Below are positions 33,972-42,629 of a stretch of DNA of 59,883 nt, piece by piece. A program made the position numbers and the translations under genes. Location: positions 1 to 59,883 of the forward strand of contig DABG01000016.1 of the NCBI GenBank assembly GCA_002103075.1. Direction: 5' to 3'. The DNA is from Candidatus Gastranaerophilales bacterium HUM_9 (GTDB lineage: Bacteria > Cyanobacteriota > Vampirovibrionia > Gastranaerophilales > Gastranaerophilaceae). The stretch's first letter is position 1. The number at the start of each line of letters is the position of its first letter. A model generated the notes under the pieces. It was given only the letters and a program-made list of their open reading frames with translations. It did no database searches and was not told the DNA's origin.

Positions 33972-34017
33972 TCATCAATTTAAACTAATTTCAAAATCCA
34001 TGCCTGTATATAAAATT

Positions 34018-35316
34018 TCACTTATTCAAACAACAGTTTTTGTATTTTTTACCACTTCCACAAGGACAAGGATCATTTCTACCTACTTTTACATTTGAAA
34101 CAGAAACTTGGTTTTGCAAAACTTCATCATTTTGCACTGTATCTTCTAACTCATTTATCAGTTCAATTGAGGTTGAAAATACCGTTGAATGATATAATAC
34201 TGAAGTTGAAGAATAAATTTTTCTTTTTAAATATTCTGACTTATAAGTTTCAATCAAACCCTCAAGAGTATATTCTTTTTCTAAAACTTCATTTATAACG
34301 TCCATAAAATTAGAATATCTATCTGCAATTCGTCTAATAATTTTATCAGAAATTGAATCATTCGTTAGAAAATAATTTACACAACCCTTAACATCTTTAA
34401 CTTTTGATTTATCCTCAAAAATTGTGCAAAAAGTTTTATAGAACGGTATTGAATATAGTCCAAATTCTTTATCCATAATAATACCAACGTCATACAATTC
34501 TGTGTGAGAAGAAAATCCTCCAAGAGAGTTTTCTAAGAAATTGTCATAATTATTATCTAATTCTTTTATCTTAAAATATTTGTATTCTTTTAGTGGTTTC
34601 GTAGCTTCTTCAATGTTTAACTTTTCTATGTCATCTTCACCATTAAGAACTCCAATAACTGTATCTGCAAACCTATTTGTTGTTACAAATTCATCAGTTT
34701 TAAATAATTCCTTAAATTTTTCTGACATAGATTTGATATCAGCTTTAATCTCTTCTTCTTTTTCAGGATTATCTTGGTAAACAAGCCAAGGTGTTTGAAC
34801 AATCTTCATAATAGCGTATCTAATGGCGTCTTTTACTTTATCCGCTGATAACATGTTATCAATTCCTATTAGATAATATTCACCATTGTGTTTAAAAATC
34901 CTAGCCACGATAAATTCACCAATACCCAAACCTCTAAAATTAGACATTTTGGTAAGTGAAAGAACATTATACTGTTTTTCATTTGTCAAATTAAATAGGT
35001 CAAATCCATTTTTTAAAACTTTTTCCACTCTAAAAATAGAATACTGTGCTGTAAGTAAACTCTTTGCAACCTCTTTATTTTTAAGATTTTTTGAACCGTT
35101 AAAAATTTCTATAACAGATTTCGCAGGTTCTCCAAGATTTCTTTCAAACACATAAGGAATGAATAGTTTCTCCATTTGCGATGGGGTAGCATTTAAGGCA
35201 CCCATTGTTGCTAAATATTCATGAAAATCTGTCTTTGTTAGTTCATCAGATTGAACAAATTCAAACAATTCTTTTAATACATCATTAATATCGTTTAGTT
35301 TTTCAATTACAGTCAT
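34018..35316 (-). CDS. Protein with C-terminal SEC-C zinc motif
   Basis: 432 residues. The last 22 residues form a SEC-C domain (GRNDPCPCGSGKKYKNCC), the zinc knuckle of SecA that contacts SecB and ribosomes and also occurs on many stand-alone proteins. The other ~400 residues are an uncharacterised, mainly helical cytosolic region without known catalytic motif. It is monocistronic, with its own terminator. Role unknown; ribosome or protein-export association is a guess from the SEC-C tail. Confidence 0.75.
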   Translation of the reverse strand: MTVIEKLNDINDVLKELFEFVQSDELTKTDFHEYLATMGALNATPSQMEKLFIPYVFERNLGEPAKSVIEIFNGSKNLKNKEVAKSLLTAQYSIFRVEKVLKNGFDLFNLTNEKQYNVLSLTKMSNFRGLGIGEFIVARIFKHNGEYYLIGIDNMLSADKVKDAIRYAIMKIVQTPWLVYQDNPEKEEEIKADIKSMSEKFKELFKTDEFVTTNRFADTVIGVLNGEDDIEKLNIEEATKPLKEYKYFKIKELDNNYDNFLENSLGGFSSHTELYDVGIIMDKEFGLYSIPFYKTFCTIFEDKSKVKDVKGCVNYFLTNDSISDKIIRRIADRYSNFMDVINEVLEKEYTLEGLIETYKSEYLKRKIYSSTSVLYHSTVFSTSIELINELEDTVQNDEVLQNQVSVSNVKVGRNDPCPCGSGKKYKNCCLNK

Positions 35317-35419
35317 AATATCCTCGTTTCTAGAAATTTAATATACCATAAAGATATCTTGATACAAAAATTATAACAATAGCCTAAAGGGTTATAGATA
35401 TAATATATATGCTTTCGAC

Positions 35420-35448
35420 ATGTAACGATTTTGTAACATGACTGAAAT
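35420..35448 (+). promoter_or_regulatory. Possible PhoB/OmpR-type direct-repeat operator
   Basis: ATGTAAC, TTGTAAC and CTGAAAT start at 35420, 35431 and 35442, three half-sites in phase at 11 bp, the geometry of PhoB/PhoP boxes. It lies ~70 nt upstream of the ATG at 35516 and is followed by an AT-rich TTTATATATG that may hold the -10. Confidence 0.4.
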
Positions 35449-35515
35449 AAAACGCAAAAAATTTTATTATTAGTTGTTTATATATGTGTGTGTAAAAAAT
35501 ATTTAGGAGGTTCGT

Positions 35516-35947
35516 ATGATAAGCAATGTATCTTTTGGTTCAACAGCAGGTGTATTTACAAAACCAGATTTAAACAAACCACAAGCTCACACTAAGCCAG
35601 CAGCAGCTCCAGAAGCAGCCGCTCCAGCAGCAGAACCTAAGAAAAAAGGAAAAGCTGGCAAAGTAGTTTTAGGCTTAGTAGCAACAGCAGTAGCTGTAGC
35701 AGGTTTATTAGTAGCCGGAAACAAAACAGGCGTTCTTAAAGATATTGGGAAATATGTTCCAGACACTTTAAAGAATGCAAAATGGGCTGAATTTGCCAAA
35801 GAACCAGTAAAAGCAGGTGCAGCAGCATTGGATTCAGCTGGTAAATGGATTGGCGACAAAGGTATGGCTGTAGTTGACGCAGCTAAAAACTCAGGTATTG
35901 GCAAGAAAATTGCAGGATTATTTGATAAAGGTACTCCAGCAGCATAG
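35516..35947 (+). CDS. Small Ala/Lys-rich protein with N-terminal SNVSFGS motif and one membrane helix
   Basis: 143 residues, preceded by a strong AGGAGG 6 nt before the ATG, so probably highly expressed. It begins MISNVSFGSTAGVF, then an Ala/Pro-rich linker, a basic KKKGKAGK patch, a membrane helix (VVLGLVATAVAVAGLLVAG), and a C-terminal amphipathic region with KKIAGLFDKG. The N-terminal motif and layout recall the protein at 12467. It has its own promoter region and terminator. Function unknown. Confidence 0.75.
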   Translation: MISNVSFGSTAGVFTKPDLNKPQAHTKPAAAPEAAAPAAEPKKKGKAGKVVLGLVATAVAVAGLLVAGNKTGVLKDIGKYVPDTLKNAKWAEFAKEPVKAGAAALDSAGKWIGDKGMAVVDAAKNSGIGKKIAGLFDKGTPAA

Positions 35948-36012
35948 TTAAACTAAATTAAATATCACTTGTCGATTAAATTTATGAATTTAAAAGATAA
36001 TTTTATACGAAC

Positions 36013-36050
36013 AAAAACGGCAGAGTTGCGTTATCAACTCTGCCGTTTTT
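36013..36050 (+). terminator. Strong terminator after the SNVSFGS gene
   Basis: AAAACGGCAGAGTTG-CGTTAT-CAACTCTGCCGTTTT is a 15-bp perfect stem followed by T. Confidence 0.93.
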
Positions 36051-36071
36051 ATGTTTTTAAAAATTTTTAGT

Positions 36072-36083
36072 TTATGCTAGAAT
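36072..36083 (+). promoter_or_regulatory. Extended -10 promoter of rseP
   Basis: TTATGCTAGAAT with TGC-TAGAAT (box 36078-36083) is the same 12-mer as before the gene at 2614. It would give a ~20-nt leader with GAGG. Confidence 0.5.
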
Positions 36084-36109
36084 TAAAAACGAGAAAAGAG
36101 GATTATCAC

Positions 36110-37477
36110 ATGTCAATTATAATAATGTTGTTACTACTAAGTTTATTGATTTTAGTACACGAGGCCGGTCACTTTATTGCGGCTAGAGCTTTTGGAATAA
36201 AGGTTGATAAGTTCGGATTTGGTCTACCATTAGGTCCAACTTTATTAGAGAAAAAAGTTGGAGATTTGACAATTGTGGTACACGCATTTTTGTTAGGTGG
36301 ATATGTATCCTTTGCAGAAGACGAAAAAGACTGTGATTTACCAGAAGATTCACCAGAAAGATTTTTAAACAAACCTATTTGGCAAAGATTCATTGTTGTT
36401 TCAGCAGGGGTTTTTGCGAATGTTGTTTGTGCGTATTTTCTTGTGTTATTTTCTGCATTAGCATGGCATCATTTGCCATCAGGCTCTTATAACCTTGATG
36501 TAACACAAATTGTTGCACCGAAAGAAGCAACTGTTTGGAGTTCTGGTTTAAAAGTTGGCGATAGATTAGTATCGGTAAACGATACAAAAATCAATAATAC
36601 TGCAACTTTATTAACAATAATCCAACTTAGTAAACACAAAGACGGTTACGTAGACCCACATTTTGTAGACGCTAATTTAGTAAGATTAAAAAAACTTAAT
36701 CCTGCATTAGAAAAAGATGAAATTATTCCACCAGATGTAGCAGTTAGAATTCCTACAATTTTACCTGAAAAACCTGTTAAATTATCATCAAATGTAGCAA
36801 AAGGTTTAAAACCTTATAAAGATAAAGAGTACAAATTGAGTGCTAATGTTATTAAATTAAGAGATATTATAAGTGGTTCATCTTGTTATGTATCAACAGG
36901 TGAATATACATTAAATGAAATTGCTCAAGCTATTTCTGACACTAAAAAACCTTTGAACTTTATTGTTAAACGTGGCGATAAGTTTATCGCTTTAAAACCT
37001 ATTTATCCTGCAAAAACAGGTTCTGTAGGTATTCAATTTAGTTCAAAAGAAAATTTGGTTCATACAACATCATTTATAAAAGCTGTTAAAGGGAGCTTTA
37101 ATTACTTAAATGAGAACACATATATGATGTTAATAGGTTTAAAGCAAGCATTCACAGGTGAAATTCCGTTAGGCGAATTACACGGTATAGTTGCAATTAC
37201 AAAAGTTGGTGGCGACATTATCCAAAACAACGGTATTTTCTATGGATTGTTATTAACAGCGATTATTTCTATGGATTTAGCAATCGTGAACTTCTTACCA
37301 ATTCCTGCCTTAGATGGTGGGCACGTATTGTTCTTATTGATTGAAAAAATCCGTGGAAAACGTGTATCAGACAAAGTTGTAGAGATAATTGCAAATGTTA
37401 GTTTCTTTATCTTGATAGCTTTGATGATATTTGTAATATTCAATGATATATATGCACTTATTACGCAAAAGTTATAA
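36110..37477 (+). CDS. rseP: Site-2 protease RseP (RIP zinc metalloprotease, M50)
   Basis: Intramembrane protease that releases regulators by cutting membrane helices. 456 residues from ATG 36110, chosen for GAGG 8 nt upstream. The zinc motif HEAGH is at residues 17-21 inside the first membrane helix; a PDZ domain with GLKVGDRLVSVNDTKINN follows, then PALDGGHVLF near the end supplies the third zinc ligand in the conserved NxxPxxxLDGG-type block. The middle is longer than in E. coli, with an extra Lys-rich stretch. It is read with rplI behind it, 86 nt away, but likely as separate units. Confidence 0.95.
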   Translation: MSIIIMLLLLSLLILVHEAGHFIAARAFGIKVDKFGFGLPLGPTLLEKKVGDLTIVVHAFLLGGYVSFAEDEKDCDLPEDSPERFLNKPIWQRFIVVSAGVFANVVCAYFLVLFSALAWHHLPSGSYNLDVTQIVAPKEATVWSSGLKVGDRLVSVNDTKINNTATLLTIIQLSKHKDGYVDPHFVDANLVRLKKLNPALEKDEIIPPDVAVRIPTILPEKPVKLSSNVAKGLKPYKDKEYKLSANVIKLRDIISGSSCYVSTGEYTLNEIAQAISDTKKPLNFIVKRGDKFIALKPIYPAKTGSVGIQFSSKENLVHTTSFIKAVKGSFNYLNENTYMMLIGLKQAFTGEIPLGELHGIVAITKVGGDIIQNNGIFYGLLLTAIISMDLAIVNFLPIPALDGGHVLFLLIEKIRGKRVSDKVVEIIANVSFFILIALMIFVIFNDIYALITQKL

Positions 37478-37563
37478 AAATTTTACAAACACTCGACATT
37501 GTAGTATGTTTCAGGTATTATATACTCACGTATGATAAATAAATAGCAAAAGGAGAATATAAA

Positions 37564-38064
37564 ATGCAAGTTATATTGAAAAAAGATGTTCAAAACCTTG
37601 GTGAAACAGGTGACGTTATAACTGTAAAAGACGGTTATGCAAGAAATTTCTTAGTACCTAAAGATTTAGCAGAAGTAGCTACAGAAGGTGCTTTGAAAAA
37701 TAGAGAAAAAAATCTTGCTAGAATTAGAGTAAAACAAGAAAAATTACACCAAGAAGCATTAGAAAAAGCTAGTTTGATTGAAAAAATCGGTACATTAGAA
37801 TTATCAGCAAAAGCTGGTGAAAGCGGAAAATTGTTCGGTACAATCACAACTAAGAAATTGTGTGAAGAAATCAAAGACAAACACAATATTGAAATCGATA
37901 AGAAAACAGTTTCATTGAACCACCCAATCAACAAAATTGGTGAATATGTAATGTTAATCAAATTGACTTCAAAAGTTAAAACTGAATTAAACATTTCTGT
38001 AACAGCATCAGAAATCGTTAAAGAATCTATTGAAGAAGAAGTTGAAGAAACAACAGAAGCATAG
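37564..38064 (+). CDS. rplI: 50S ribosomal protein L9
   Basis: Binds 23S rRNA at the base of the L1 stalk. 166 residues: the N-terminal RNA-binding part MQVILKKDVQNLGETGDVIT and DGYARNFLVPK are near consensus; the long linker helix and C-terminal domain follow. The acidic tail (about 15 Glu/Thr residues) makes it slightly longer than the usual ~150. AAAAGGAG lies 8 nt upstream, and a strong terminator follows, so it is a single-gene unit or the end of one. Confidence 0.97.
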   Translation: MQVILKKDVQNLGETGDVITVKDGYARNFLVPKDLAEVATEGALKNREKNLARIRVKQEKLHQEALEKASLIEKIGTLELSAKAGESGKLFGTITTKKLCEEIKDKHNIEIDKKTVSLNHPINKIGEYVMLIKLTSKVKTELNISVTASEIVKESIEEEVEETTEA

Positions 38065-38086
38065 ATTTAAAGATATATTTATATTC

Positions 38087-38115
38087 AAAAGGGCGAGTCT
38101 TTGACTCGCCCTTTT
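38087..38115 (+). terminator. Terminator of rplI
   Basis: AAAAGGGCGAGTC-TTT-GACTCGCCCTTTT, a 13-bp perfect stem. Confidence 0.93.
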
Positions 38116-38144
38116 GGTGTTTATAGAAATAGACATACCTAGAC

Positions 38145-38182
38145 TGTCATTCAGAGGGAGTACAACGACCGAAGAATCCCTC
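38145..38182 (+). repeat. Intergenic repeat, GTCATTCAGAGGGAG...GAATCCCTC family (copy C)
   Basis: TGTCATTCAGAGGGAGTACA, then ACGACCGAAGAATCCCTC, agrees with the minus-strand copy at 59107-59144 in all but a few bases. Its outer arms (GAGGG/CCCTC) can pair. It fills part of the gap between rplI and the TPR gene. Confidence 0.75.
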
Positions 38183-38264
38183 TAGACACTGTAAAAATTT
38201 CACTCTCTTAGTAACTTTTCTTAATATTAGACTAATTCAGCGAGTTTATTGTAAAATATATAAT

Positions 38265-39392
38265 ATGAAAAGGTTGTTTACATTATTATTATATCTTTTA
38301 TGTATCGCAGGGATTGCGTTTGTTGTGGTCTACAAAAAAGACTGGGTTCAAAGAAACGTAATTAACCGCATAGAAGGTATGTATTATGTTTACAAAGGTG
38401 ATAGAGCATATCGCCATCACAAACTTTCTTATGCTATTGATTATTATCATAAGGGTTTAGATTTATACGAAAAACACTATACGGCTTGGTATAATTTAGG
38501 AAATATTTATGTTGCGTATGAGGATTATTACGCAGCAGTTGATGCTTATGAGCATGCCATAAAATACAATGACAAATACGTAGTTGCACGTATGAACCTC
38601 GGCATTATTCAAGCAGAAAAACTTGGGAATTTTGATGCGGCAATTGAACAATACGAAGCCATTATAGATAAAAAATATCATATTTGGTCAATCCCGTTTA
38701 TATATAGCAACAGGAAAAGTTCAAAAGTTAACAAAGGTCTAGCATATTATAATATGGGAAGAGCCTACAGGCAAAAAGCTACATATTTTGGTGATGCAGA
38801 GGCTGGTATGTCAACACCTTTGTTATTAAAATCAGCAGAATCTTATGAAAAAGCTGCAAAAATATTAAAGAAGAACTCTGATGTTAGATATAATTTAGCA
38901 TTAGATTATCATTTGTTAGGTAATTATAGAGATGCCGGAAAAAACTATTGTAGAGCAATTAAATTATCACCAATGAATTATGAAGCTCATTATAATATGG
39001 CTATTTTATTACGCAGAATGAAATACTATAGAGAATCACTAGAAGAACTAGAAAAAGCTGCATTGTTAGTTTCTACCGCAAACTCAACAGTTAATGCTGA
39101 ATACATTTTTGGTATTTTGTCAGAAGTATCTCATTCATATATTGATTTTAGAAACGACCCAGAATATCTTGAACAATGTGATAACGATAATCAATATGTT
39201 GAGTATAACAAAAAGAAAAAACATAAGAAAAAAGATAAGGACGAGAAAAAAGAAGAAGAAACTTCTTTTGTATACATAAATGATAACGGCAAGATTACTC
39301 CAAACACCAATCTTGAAACGTTGATGAAGAAGAATATGAGCGAATGTGCAGGTTACACATACTTTAGGAACGAAATATATGGCAGCAAATAA
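38265..39392 (+). CDS. Membrane-anchored TPR protein
   Basis: 375 residues. An N-terminal membrane helix (LFTLLLYLLCIAGIAFVVVY) is followed by at least six TPR units (for instance YAIDYYHKGLDLYEKHYTAW, YRDAGKNYCRAIKLSPMNYE). The C-terminal ~70 residues include a Lys-rich KKKKHKKKDKDEKKEEE stretch and a short tail. It overlaps the GGDEF gene by 14 bp. A TAAAAT box ends 7 nt before the ATG, so its transcript may be leaderless or nearly so. Confidence 0.8.
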   Translation: MKRLFTLLLYLLCIAGIAFVVVYKKDWVQRNVINRIEGMYYVYKGDRAYRHHKLSYAIDYYHKGLDLYEKHYTAWYNLGNIYVAYEDYYAAVDAYEHAIKYNDKYVVARMNLGIIQAEKLGNFDAAIEQYEAIIDKKYHIWSIPFIYSNRKSSKVNKGLAYYNMGRAYRQKATYFGDAEAGMSTPLLLKSAESYEKAAKILKKNSDVRYNLALDYHLLGNYRDAGKNYCRAIKLSPMNYEAHYNMAILLRRMKYYRESLEELEKAALLVSTANSTVNAEYIFGILSEVSHSYIDFRNDPEYLEQCDNDNQYVEYNKKKKHKKKDKDEKKEEETSFVYINDNGKITPNTNLETLMKKNMSECAGYTYFRNEIYGSK

Positions 39393-40815
39393 GGTAGACA
39401 AAATATCATTGTTGTATAACATTTTAGAACAGATTGCAAATAATGAAGATATTGAATCACTTATTGATATTATAAAAATCTGTTTGTCTGACTTATTTGA
39501 AATAAATGAAGTAAATCTAATGTATTTTGATAAAAGCTCCGGCAACTTGTTAGATGCAGTTAATGAGTTTGAACCGGTTGAAGAATATTATTCAGAAGAA
39601 AAGATTGCTATATTAAAAGAACTAAACAAACATTTTATAAACGGTAGAAACTTCATTTTAAATGATGATGTTAATATTCCAGAAGATGTTTTTGATAGAG
39701 GTAATTACGTCATTAAATCTTTATGTCTTAGACTTAATGCTTCTGGTAAAAGAGTTGGATTTTGGAGATTAAAACTCAAACAAAAACAAGAAATTGGATA
39801 TGATGAAACGATGTTTTTGCAAGCTATCTCTGCTGGTTTATCAGTAAGAATAGAAAATATAGTTTTGGGCAAAAAACTTGAAACGAATTTAGAGTTTTAT
39901 AAATCAATGAAAGATATCGCAAAGATTATTGAAACCCAATACGATTATCAATATATCATTCCATTGATTGGTGAAATGATTGATAAATTTGTGATGAATC
40001 ATCTTATTTATATCTTTTTAAAACAAGATGACAAATTTGTTTTATATTGGCCTAATGCTTGTTGGAACAAAAATGTTTATGAATTAATGAACGAGATATC
40101 CATTGAAAATAGTATTATTATCTCAGAAAACAAAAAAACTGGTGTTTTCGGTTTAATTGGAGAAAAAGATGTTATTGGCTGTATCGTAGCACACAGCACA
40201 ATAGACAAGTTAAAAGACACTGAAATCAAGTATATTAAAGAATTGACAGAACAATCAACTGTTACTATTGAAAAAGCTAACGTTTATTCAGAAATGCTTA
40301 AAAATGCTACTATGGACGCATTGACCGGACTTAATAATAGACGCCAGTTTGAGATAAGATTAAAAGAACAGTATTCTATAGCAAACAGACAGGATACACC
40401 ATTATGTGCAATTATGACAGATATTGATTTCTTCAAAAAATTTAATGATAATTATGGGCATTCTGTCGGCGATAGCGTTTTAAAACTAACAGCAAACGTT
40501 ATAAAGAAAGAATTACGTGAGTATGATATTCCATCAAGGTACGGTGGAGAAGAGTTCTGTATTTTATTACCAAACACGTCTATAAATGAGGCTAGAGTAG
40601 TTGCAGAGCGTTTAAGATATGCCGTTGAGAACTCTAAGTTAGAAATAAAATCAGAAAAAACTGAGCAAGTTGAAAATATCAGTGTTACAATTAGTATAGG
40701 ATTGGCACAATTAGACGTAAAAGACATGCCGGAAGATTTGTATATGAAAGCTGATAAGGCTTTGTATGATGCAAAAGAAAGTGGAAGAAACAAGGTTGTA
40801 GTATATGACAAATAG
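39379..40815 (+). CDS. GAF-GGDEF diguanylate cyclase
   Basis: Makes c-di-GMP from two GTP. 478 residues from ATG 39379, chosen for AGGAA 8 nt upstream within the previous gene. Residues ~15-300 look like one or two GAF-type sensory domains. The GGDEF domain spans ~310-478: DALTGLNNRRQF, a DIDFFKKFNDNYGH metal site, and active-site GGEEF. The inhibitory RxxD site is present 5 residues before it (REYD). No membrane helix, so cytosolic sensing. It overlaps tsaE by 11 bp, which ties it to a tRNA-modification operon. Confidence 0.93.
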   Translation: MAANKVDKISLLYNILEQIANNEDIESLIDIIKICLSDLFEINEVNLMYFDKSSGNLLDAVNEFEPVEEYYSEEKIAILKELNKHFINGRNFILNDDVNIPEDVFDRGNYVIKSLCLRLNASGKRVGFWRLKLKQKQEIGYDETMFLQAISAGLSVRIENIVLGKKLETNLEFYKSMKDIAKIIETQYDYQYIIPLIGEMIDKFVMNHLIYIFLKQDDKFVLYWPNACWNKNVYELMNEISIENSIIISENKKTGVFGLIGEKDVIGCIVAHSTIDKLKDTEIKYIKELTEQSTVTIEKANVYSEMLKNATMDALTGLNNRRQFEIRLKEQYSIANRQDTPLCAIMTDIDFFKKFNDNYGHSVGDSVLKLTANVIKKELREYDIPSRYGGEEFCILLPNTSINEARVVAERLRYAVENSKLEIKSEKTEQVENISVTISIGLAQLDVKDMPEDLYMKADKALYDAKESGRNKVVVYDK

Positions 40816-41278
40816 TTATAAAAAAGTATGTTATTCAATGGACGACACAAGAGAGTTAGCAAAACGCTTTGCAGAATTAGCGAAAGATGGTTGCTTTGTT
40901 AATTTGTTTGGCGATATTGGAGCTGGAAAGACCGCTTTTGTAAGGTTGGTTGCTGAGGCTTTGGATATCAAAGAAAAAGTTACAAGCCCTAGTTTTACTA
41001 TTTTGAATGAGTACCATACTGGTGAAATTCCTATTTATCACTTCGATTTATATAGATTGGAACACGTTGGAATAAAGACTATTACTGATGAATTGAGAGA
41101 ATATTCTGAGGGTAAAAATTTAACATTTGTTGAATGGGCTGAATTTTCTCAAGGTGAAGTTCCATTTGATAGGATTGAGATTAATGTAACTTATGACGAT
41201 GACGACAATAGATGCTATGAATTTAAAGCTATTGGAGATAAGGACAAAAAGATTATTGAGGGGTTAAAAAAGTGTTAA
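40805..41278 (+). CDS. tsaE: tRNA t6A biosynthesis ATPase TsaE
   Basis: ATPase that works with TsaB and TsaD in N6-threonylcarbamoyl-adenosine synthesis at tRNA position 37. 157 residues: Walker A GDIGAGKTAFVR at ~36-47, VTSPSFTILNEY, HFDLYRLEH and FVEWAEF. It overlaps the cyclase gene and is followed by tsaB with a 7-bp overlap. tsaD is not in the window; the t6A-processing tcdA is at 18320. Confidence 0.95.
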   Translation: MTNSYKKVCYSMDDTRELAKRFAELAKDGCFVNLFGDIGAGKTAFVRLVAEALDIKEKVTSPSFTILNEYHTGEIPIYHFDLYRLEHVGIKTITDELREYSEGKNLTFVEWAEFSQGEVPFDRIEINVTYDDDDNRCYEFKAIGDKDKKIIEGLKKC

Positions 41279-41901
41279 TATTGGCATTTGATACTTGTTT
41301 AGATAAAACATATATTGTGTTGAGAGATGAAGAAAAAGTTATTTCATCAGAAATTATAGAATCTAATGAAAATAACTATCACTCAGCATATTTAATATCA
41401 ACTATAAAACGAGTTTTAAAAAATAATGGGTATACTCCAAAGGATATTGAAGCTATTGGAATTAATATTGGGCCAGGGAGCTTTACAGGAATAAGAGCTT
41501 GTACTACGGTTGCAAGAGTAATGGCACAACAGTTGGATTGCAAAGCTGTTGGTGTATCATCATTAGAAATTCTATCAAGAGCAGAGGGTGATGAAGCTGT
41601 TGTAGCTTTAGACGCTAGAAAAAATAAGGCATATTATTTTGATAAGAAAGCTCATACAGAACCTAATGCTGTTGAACTTGAAGAGGTTGATAAACTTGTT
41701 ACTGACAAGAAAGTTATCACTGATGATAGATTGATTGAAAGATTTAGACCGTTGGCTAGTGAAGTTGTATCTTATCAACAGATGAACTATGAATTAGGCA
41801 TATTACTTTCAGAATTGGTTGTAGAAAAATTGAGAGTTGAAGACGGGAATTGGGGCAAGGTTTTACCTTTGTATATCCAACCACCACCAGTGAATGTGTA
41901 A
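41272..41901 (+). CDS. tsaB: tRNA t6A biosynthesis scaffold protein TsaB
   Basis: Inactive TsaD-like partner needed for t6A formation. 209 residues, GTG start at 41272 overlapping tsaE by 7 bp. MLILAFDTCLD, HSAYLISTIKRVL and INIGPGSFTGIRACTTVARV are the family's standard blocks; the metal-binding HxxxH of TsaD is missing, as expected for TsaB. The end faces a repeat and the convergent gene at 42008. Confidence 0.93.
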   Translation: MLILAFDTCLDKTYIVLRDEEKVISSEIIESNENNYHSAYLISTIKRVLKNNGYTPKDIEAIGINIGPGSFTGIRACTTVARVMAQQLDCKAVGVSSLEILSRAEGDEAVVALDARKNKAYYFDKKAHTEPNAVELEEVDKLVTDKKVITDDRLIERFRPLASEVVSYQQMNYELGILLSELVVEKLRVEDGNWGKVLPLYIQPPPVNV

Positions 41902-41907
41902 TTTTAA

Positions 41908-41968
41908 AATTGCCGTGAAGGGTTTTGAACATGTTCGCAGGGATTCCGAAATAAATTCAGGACGACGT
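41908..41968 (-). repeat. Intergenic repeat, GTCGTCCTGAATTTATTTCG family (copy D)
   Basis: On the minus strand GTCGTCCTGAATTTATTTCG is followed by GAATCCCTGCGAACATG and later CACGGCAATTTT. GGAATCCCTGCGAACAT also ends copy A at 179-195. It fills the space between the convergent tsaB and 42008 genes. Confidence 0.65.
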
Positions 41969-42007
41969 TTGGGTGGTTACAAAACCGTTGGTTTTGGAGT
42001 GGGTTGC

Positions 42008-42595
42008 CTATTCCCTTGTTCTCAACTTCTCGTACATCTTAACCGCTGGATAATATTCTGGGTTTATTCTCAGGCATGTTCTTAACGCTTTTAAAGCGTT
42101 CTCTCTATCATTATGTGCCAAATAAAACTCTACATACAAATAATGTAACTCAACATCTTTGTAATAATAATTTGCAGACTTATCCATAAATATCTTAGCA
42201 GCTTCCATATACCCGTGTTTAAACAATACTCTCGCAAGAAACTTATACGTTTCTGTATTTATATCCTGCATAAAATCTGCTATATCAATAAGTTTCTGCA
42301 CATAATCGGTTTGATTGTATTTTAAAAACAAAGAAATATCTATTTCTAGAAAGTTTCTTATCTGAAAAAATGTAGGCAATGTACCATGCCAGCCATGCAA
42401 AAATGGAATAATATAAGTTGCCCATTCAGCTCTTGGAGAAGTTAGTGTAGATAATATTTCATAAGCCTTGTCTAAATTACCGTCCAAAAGATAAGTATAA
42501 CCATATTCAAGCAAGAAATTATTTTCTTTAAAATAATCTCTTAAAGAAATTCCTTTTCCGTCCTCTAATAATTTAACTGCCTCTTTATAATCCAT
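42008..42595 (-). CDS. TPR-like helical protein
   Basis: 195 residues with TPR-like units, such as YTYLLDGNLDKAYEILSTL and HNDRENALKALRTCLRINPE. No signal peptide or catalytic motif. It lies 34 nt behind the secreted gene at 42630 on the same strand, so the two may be one operon. Function unknown. Confidence 0.7.
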   Translation of the reverse strand: MDYKEAVKLLEDGKGISLRDYFKENNFLLEYGYTYLLDGNLDKAYEILSTLTSPRAEWATYIIPFLHGWHGTLPTFFQIRNFLEIDISLFLKYNQTDYVQKLIDIADFMQDINTETYKFLARVLFKHGYMEAAKIFMDKSANYYYKDVELHYLYVEFYLAHNDRENALKALRTCLRINPEYYPAVKMYEKLRTRE

Positions 42596-42629
42596 TCTTC
42601 TTATTATTCTAAATTATTCAACACCTGCA

